A stretch of DNA of 15,651 bases, taken from contig JABWAM010000027.1 of NCBI GenBank assembly GCA_013360985.1, positions 1 through 15,651 of the forward strand, written 5' to 3'. This stretch comes from Verrucomicrobiia bacterium (GTDB lineage: Bacteria; Verrucomicrobiota; Verrucomicrobiia; JABWAM01). The notes under the pieces are model-generated. The model saw only the letters and a list, made by a program, of their open reading frames with translations. It had not been told where the DNA came from and made no database searches. Positions 12,916 through 15,651 of the stretch are shown one piece after another (the first letter of the stretch is position 1; every line of letters starts with the position of its first letter). The translations under genes and the position numbers were made by a program.

Positions 12916-14340
12916 ATGAAGGAGAGCGGGGGCGCCTCCGTCGCGCGCCGGCTGGCGCGGCTCGATCGCCGTTACGTCTGGCATCCGTTCACCCAGATGC
13001 GGGATTGGCTTCGAACGGAACCGACGGTGATCGTCGGCGGCGAAGGCGCCTGCCTCGTGGACGCGCGCGGGAAACGCTATCTCGACGCGAACGCCTCGAT
13101 CTGGACCAACCTCCACGGGCATCGGCATCCCCGGCTGGACCGCGCGATCCGCTGTCAGCTCGGGAAGATCGCCCACTGCAGCGCGCTCGGTCTCGCCAAC
13201 GAACCCGCTGCGCTCCTCGCCGAAAAGCTGGTCCGCCTCGCCCCGCGCGGACTCGCGAAGGTCTTTTATTCCGACGACGGCTCGACGGCGCTCGAAGTGG
13301 CGCTCAAGATGGCGTGGCAATGCGCGGCGTCCTTCCGCTCCGGATCGCAGAAACGGCGCGCGGCGCGCTTCCTCGCGCTCGAGGACGCCTATCACGGCGA
13401 CACGATCGGCGCGGTCAGTCTCGGCGGGATCGCGACGTTCCATGACGCCTATCGCCCGCTGCTTTTCCCGACGCACCGGGTGCGCGCGCCCTTTTGCTAC
13501 CGGTGTCCGCACAACCGCGCAAAACCCGAGCGCGCCGATGCGCGCGCGTACCGCCGCTGCAACTGGGAATGCCTCGACCCGGTCGAACGCGTCCTGACGC
13601 CGCCGCGCGTCGGCGGTCGCGCCTCCGCCCCTCTGGTCGGCGCGGTATTGGAGCCGCTCGTCCAGGGCACCGCCGGCATGATCGCGCATCCCGAAGGATA
13701 CCTCCGCCGGTTCGCGCGGCTTTGCCGCGCGGCGAAAACGCCCCTGATCCTCGACGAGGTCATGACGGGTTTCGGACGGACCGGGCGGATGTTCGCCTGC
13801 GAACAGGAGGGCGTGGCCCCGGATTTTCTTTGCGTGGCGAAGGGGCTGACTGGCGGCTATTTGCCGCTTGCCGCCACGCTCGCCACGCGGCGGGTGTTCG
13901 AGGCGTTCCTCGGCGATTACGCGGAAAAAAAGACGTTTTTCCACGGCCACAGCTACACGGCCAATCCGCTCGGCTGCGCCGCGGCGCTCGCGAACCTCGA
14001 GATCTTCGAAAAGGAAAAGACCCTGGCGCGCGGGCGCCGCCTCGGCGCGGCGCTCGAGGCGCAGATCGCCCGCTTCTGGGCGTCGCCCCACGTAGGCGAC
14101 ATCCGACGCGTCGGGCTCCTCGCGGGAATCGAGTTGGTCCGGGATTGGCGCACGCGCGAGCCGTTTCCCTGGAGCGCGCGCGTCGGGATGCGCGTCTGCG
14201 AAGAAGCCAAAAAACGCGGCGTCCTCACGCGGCCGATCGGGAACGTCCTCGTCGTGATGCCGCCCTACTGCGTCACGGAGGACGAACTCGCGCGCATCGC
14301 CGACGCGCTGCTCGCGGGCATCCGACGCGTCTGCGGCTGA
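12916..14340 (+). CDS. bioA: Adenosylmethionine-8-amino-7-oxononanoate aminotransferase
   Basis: BioA converts 8-amino-7-oxononanoate (KAPA) to 7,8-diaminononanoate in biotin synthesis, a PLP reaction using S-adenosylmethionine as amino donor. The 474-residue class III aminotransferase shows the BioA hallmarks YVWHPFTQMRDW (20-31) and FYSDDGSTALEVALKMAW (117-134), then AYHGDT (148-153), the PLP-ring D280 in LILDEVMTGFGRTG, the Schiff-base K309 in VAKGLTGGY and FFHGHSYTANPLGCAAALA (341-359). A Cys set (C194-x2-C197 and C215-x3-C219) lies in a loop that in some BioA proteins carries a similar CYRCP motif; a metal site is possible. The ATG at 12916 is chosen over an in-frame ATG at 12859 because GGAGG lies 7 nt before it. 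No other biotin gene is in the window. The cofactor and family are sure; the BioA assignment is strong. Confidence 0.92.
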   Translation: MKESGGASVARRLARLDRRYVWHPFTQMRDWLRTEPTVIVGGEGACLVDARGKRYLDANASIWTNLHGHRHPRLDRAIRCQLGKIAHCSALGLANEPAALLAEKLVRLAPRGLAKVFYSDDGSTALEVALKMAWQCAASFRSGSQKRRAARFLALEDAYHGDTIGAVSLGGIATFHDAYRPLLFPTHRVRAPFCYRCPHNRAKPERADARAYRRCNWECLDPVERVLTPPRVGGRASAPLVGAVLEPLVQGTAGMIAHPEGYLRRFARLCRAAKTPLILDEVMTGFGRTGRMFACEQEGVAPDFLCVAKGLTGGYLPLAATLATRRVFEAFLGDYAEKKTFFHGHSYTANPLGCAAALANLEIFEKEKTLARGRRLGAALEAQIARFWASPHVGDIRRVGLLAGIELVRDWRTREPFPWSARVGMRVCEEAKKRGVLTRPIGNVLVVMPPYCVTEDELARIADALLAGIRRVCG

Positions 14341-14363
14341 GCGGAAAGCTTTCGGCGGGGGAG

Positions 14364-14378
14364 GGCGACGGCGTCGCC
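14364..14378 (+). terminator. Possible bioA terminator hairpin
   Basis: GGCGAC-GGC-GTCGCC is a perfect 6-bp stem with a 3-nt loop, 23 nt after the bioA stop codon. The following bases (GCTTGGG) are not a T-tract. Position supports it; sequence form is weak. Confidence 0.35.
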
Positions 14379-14468
14379 GCTTGGGTGGCCGCGGAACGCT
14401 TCGAGTCGTCGTCCGTTCCCTCGTGGCGGATCGGCTCTCAACCGCCTTTCGTAGAGATGAAGGGTTTA

Positions 14469-14761
14469 CCCAAATCCGCGGATCAACTCAATTTTCAGAG
14501 AGCAACCCTCCTCATCATCCATGGAGGATCGGAGGGGTGGGTTGTGTCGAGATTTCCGACTCTCCACAAAAGAGGCGCCGCGGCTCGGCCGGCGGCCTCG
14601 CCCTCCCTTTCCACCGTCCGTGCTTGGGAAAAATCCGCTCGGTCGCGAAGCGAGGGAGGGCGCCGCCGCCGGCGGCGGCTTGAGTCCAAAATGTGGCGAG
14701 AGCGTCGCATGTTCCTCGACCGAGGATGGACTCCCCTCCACGCCTTACGCGAGGATTTGGG
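14469..14761. repeat. Possible small non-coding repeat element (MITE/REP-like)
   Basis: CCCAAATCC (14469-14477) is exactly inverted as GGATTTGGG (14753-14761), bounding a 293-bp non-coding piece. Inside are nested inverted repeats, including the 18-bp palindrome of GCC/GGC triplets at 14662-14679 and TCCTCG-AC-CGAGGA at 14713-14726. The right arm ends 2 bp before the GT4 stop codon. No target-site duplication is clear, and a single copy cannot prove mobility. Confidence 0.3.
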
Positions 14762-14763
14762 GT

Positions 14764-15651
14764 TTACCTCTCCCCTTGCGCCGCGCCGCCGATCCCCATG
14801 AACGCCGCCATGCGCGCGCGGAAATGCGAGGGGAGAAACCGTTCCTCGACGGCGCGACGAGCGCCGGCGCCGAGGCGGGCGGCCTGCGGGGGATCGCCGA
14901 CGAGACGGAGCAGAGCGGTGGCTGCCGCTTCGGCGTTTCGCGGAGGCACGATCAACCCGTCTTCCCCGTTGCGAACGACCTCGCGCGCGGCGTCGGCGTC
15001 GGTGGCGAGACACGGTTTGCCGCGCGCCATGGCTTCCACAAAGACGAGTCCGAACCCTTCGCCTTCGCTGAGCAGGGCGAACGCGAGGCATGCGCGGTAG
15101 AGCGCCGACAAGTCGGCATCCGACACGCCGCCCGCGAACAGCACCGATCCGCCGAGGTCGAGCGCCTCCGCCGTTTTTCGCAAACGCGGCAGGCCGGGGC
15201 CGCTCCCGACCAGCACGAGCGCGAGCTGGGGATGGCGCGCGCGGACGCGGGCAAAGGCGCGCAGGAGGGTTTCCTCTCCCTTGTAGGTTTCGGCAAGGCG
15301 CGTGACGCTCAGCAGGAACGGGCGGCCGCCGAGTTCCGGAGGGAGTTGTCCCGCGACGGAGTCGTCGAGCTCCGAACTGAGGCCGAGCGGGAAGACGCGC
15401 CCCGGGACCGCAGCGAACCGCGGATGCGCCGCGCGGAAACGGCCGAGGGTGTGCACGCTGTTCGCGCCGAAGAAATCGGCGCGCGCCAGCGCCCCGCGGA
15501 CGCGGGGCGAGAGGGCGTTCCAGGCTTCCACCCCGTGAAGAAAGACGCGGAACGGACGCCTGAGACGCCAAGCCAACAGGGCGGCAACGGGCGCGAGACG
15601 CAGATGCCAGCAGACAATTTCCGCGTCGCGCCGGCAGCGCAGCGGGGCGGC
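14764..15651 (-). CDS. GT4-family glycosyltransferase, 5' end cut
   Basis: The frame is open to the right edge, so the start lies outside the window; 296 residues are visible. This is a GT-B fold, family 4 glycosyltransferase. The end of the N-terminal domain is seen (CWHLRLAP, then VFLHGVEAW, ADFFGANSVHTLGRF and VFPLGLSSE). The nucleotide-sugar domain follows: FLLSVTRLAETYKGEETLLRAF, LALVLVGSGPG, the SVLFAGGVSDADLSALYRAC stretch, and the retaining E-x7-E motif in SEGEGFGLVFVEAMARGKP, which contacts the donor. It probably builds a cell-surface glycan, with donor and acceptor unknown. A TTG at 15574-15576 is in frame but is internal, because the domain continues upstream of it. Only about the first 80-100 residues seem missing. 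Confidence 0.92.
   Translation of the reverse strand, partial: AAPLRCRRDAEIVCWHLRLAPVAALLAWRLRRPFRVFLHGVEAWNALSPRVRGALARADFFGANSVHTLGRFRAAHPRFAAVPGRVFPLGLSSELDDSVAGQLPPELGGRPFLLSVTRLAETYKGEETLLRAFARVRARHPQLALVLVGSGPGLPRLRKTAEALDLGGSVLFAGGVSDADLSALYRACLAFALLSEGEGFGLVFVEAMARGKPCLATDADAAREVVRNGEDGLIVPPRNAEAAATALLRLVGDPPQAARLGAGARRAVEERFLPSHFRARMAAFMGIGGAAQGER

Larger units (their letters stand above)
14341..14763. other. 423-bp gene-free stretch with many inverted repeats
   Basis: I see no credible gene between bioA and the GT4 gene. Open frames here are short or Arg-rich. The stretch holds GAAAGCTTTC (14344-14353), a hairpin right after bioA, an 8-bp palindrome TCCATGGA (14519-14526), an 18-bp palindrome (14662-14679), and a 6-bp inverted repeat GAGTCC/GGACTC (14682-14687, 14728-14733) enclosing a hairpin at 14713-14726. 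Matching 9-bp inverted arms lie near its ends (14469-14477, 14753-14761). Part of it (14455-14545) is visibly richer in A and T than the genes. It may be a small repeat element or hold an RNA, but neither can be shown from one copy. Confidence 0.5.

Noticed and set aside
11938..14091. 717-codon minus-strand open frame opposite eda and bioA
   Set aside because: It would overlap araB, eda and bioA and has shadow composition.
14466..14741. Short open frames in the gap after bioA as possible small genes
   Set aside because: No ribosome-binding site, low-complexity Arg/Ser/Pro content, and they cross palindromes.

Overview
The window is a GC-rich, densely coded bacterial chromosome segment with thirteen protein genes (two cut by the window edges) and no rRNA, tRNA, CRISPR array, transposase or phage gene that I can see. 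The gene set (an Hsp70 with an HscA-like lid, a Cys-bearing Gfo/Idh/MocA oxidoreductase, an AraB-type kinase beside HpaI- and Eda-type aldolases, a DedA/VTT protein, GT2 and GT4 glycosyltransferases) recalls Verrucomicrobiota or Planctomycetota. That placement is inference from protein style only and is low confidence.

Left part (1-3480, plus strand). The 3' part of an Hsp70 gene is followed by a 181-bp gap rich in palindromes. Then comes a three-gene unit: a protein with two DUF2249-like domains, a His-rich polytopic membrane protein that recalls NnrS/CcoN-like proteins, and a small MIP18/DUF59 Fe-S assembly protein. A perfect CRP/FNR-type site (TTGA-N6-TCAA) lies just before the first gene, at a distance that fits activation from -41.5 with transcription starting almost at the ATG. 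Together these suggest a respiration- or nitric-oxide-linked module controlled by an FNR/DNR-like regulator.

Middle (3509-6333, minus strand). ridA and gpmI overlap by 4 bp. A likely terminator follows gpmI, and beyond it lies an unrecognised secreted protein gene.

Centre (6545-9333). A Gfo/Idh/MocA oxidoreductase and a VTT-family membrane protein form a plus-strand pair. The second gene runs 92 bp into an oppositely oriented GT2 glycosyltransferase gene.

Sugar block (8608-12822). On the minus strand, araB, an HpaI-family aldolase and the GT2 gene run in one direction. eda (KDPG/KHG aldolase) is divergent from araB across a 101-bp gap that carries a 9-bp inverted repeat. bioA follows eda, and its Shine-Dalgarno sits inside a perfect hairpin.

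Right end. A 423-bp gene-free stretch full of inverted repeats, possibly a small repeat element, separates bioA from a GT4 glycosyltransferase gene cut by the window edge. The DUF2249/membrane/MIP18 unit with its operator is the best candidate for a poorly described system; the regulatory hairpins at bioA and araB/eda come next.
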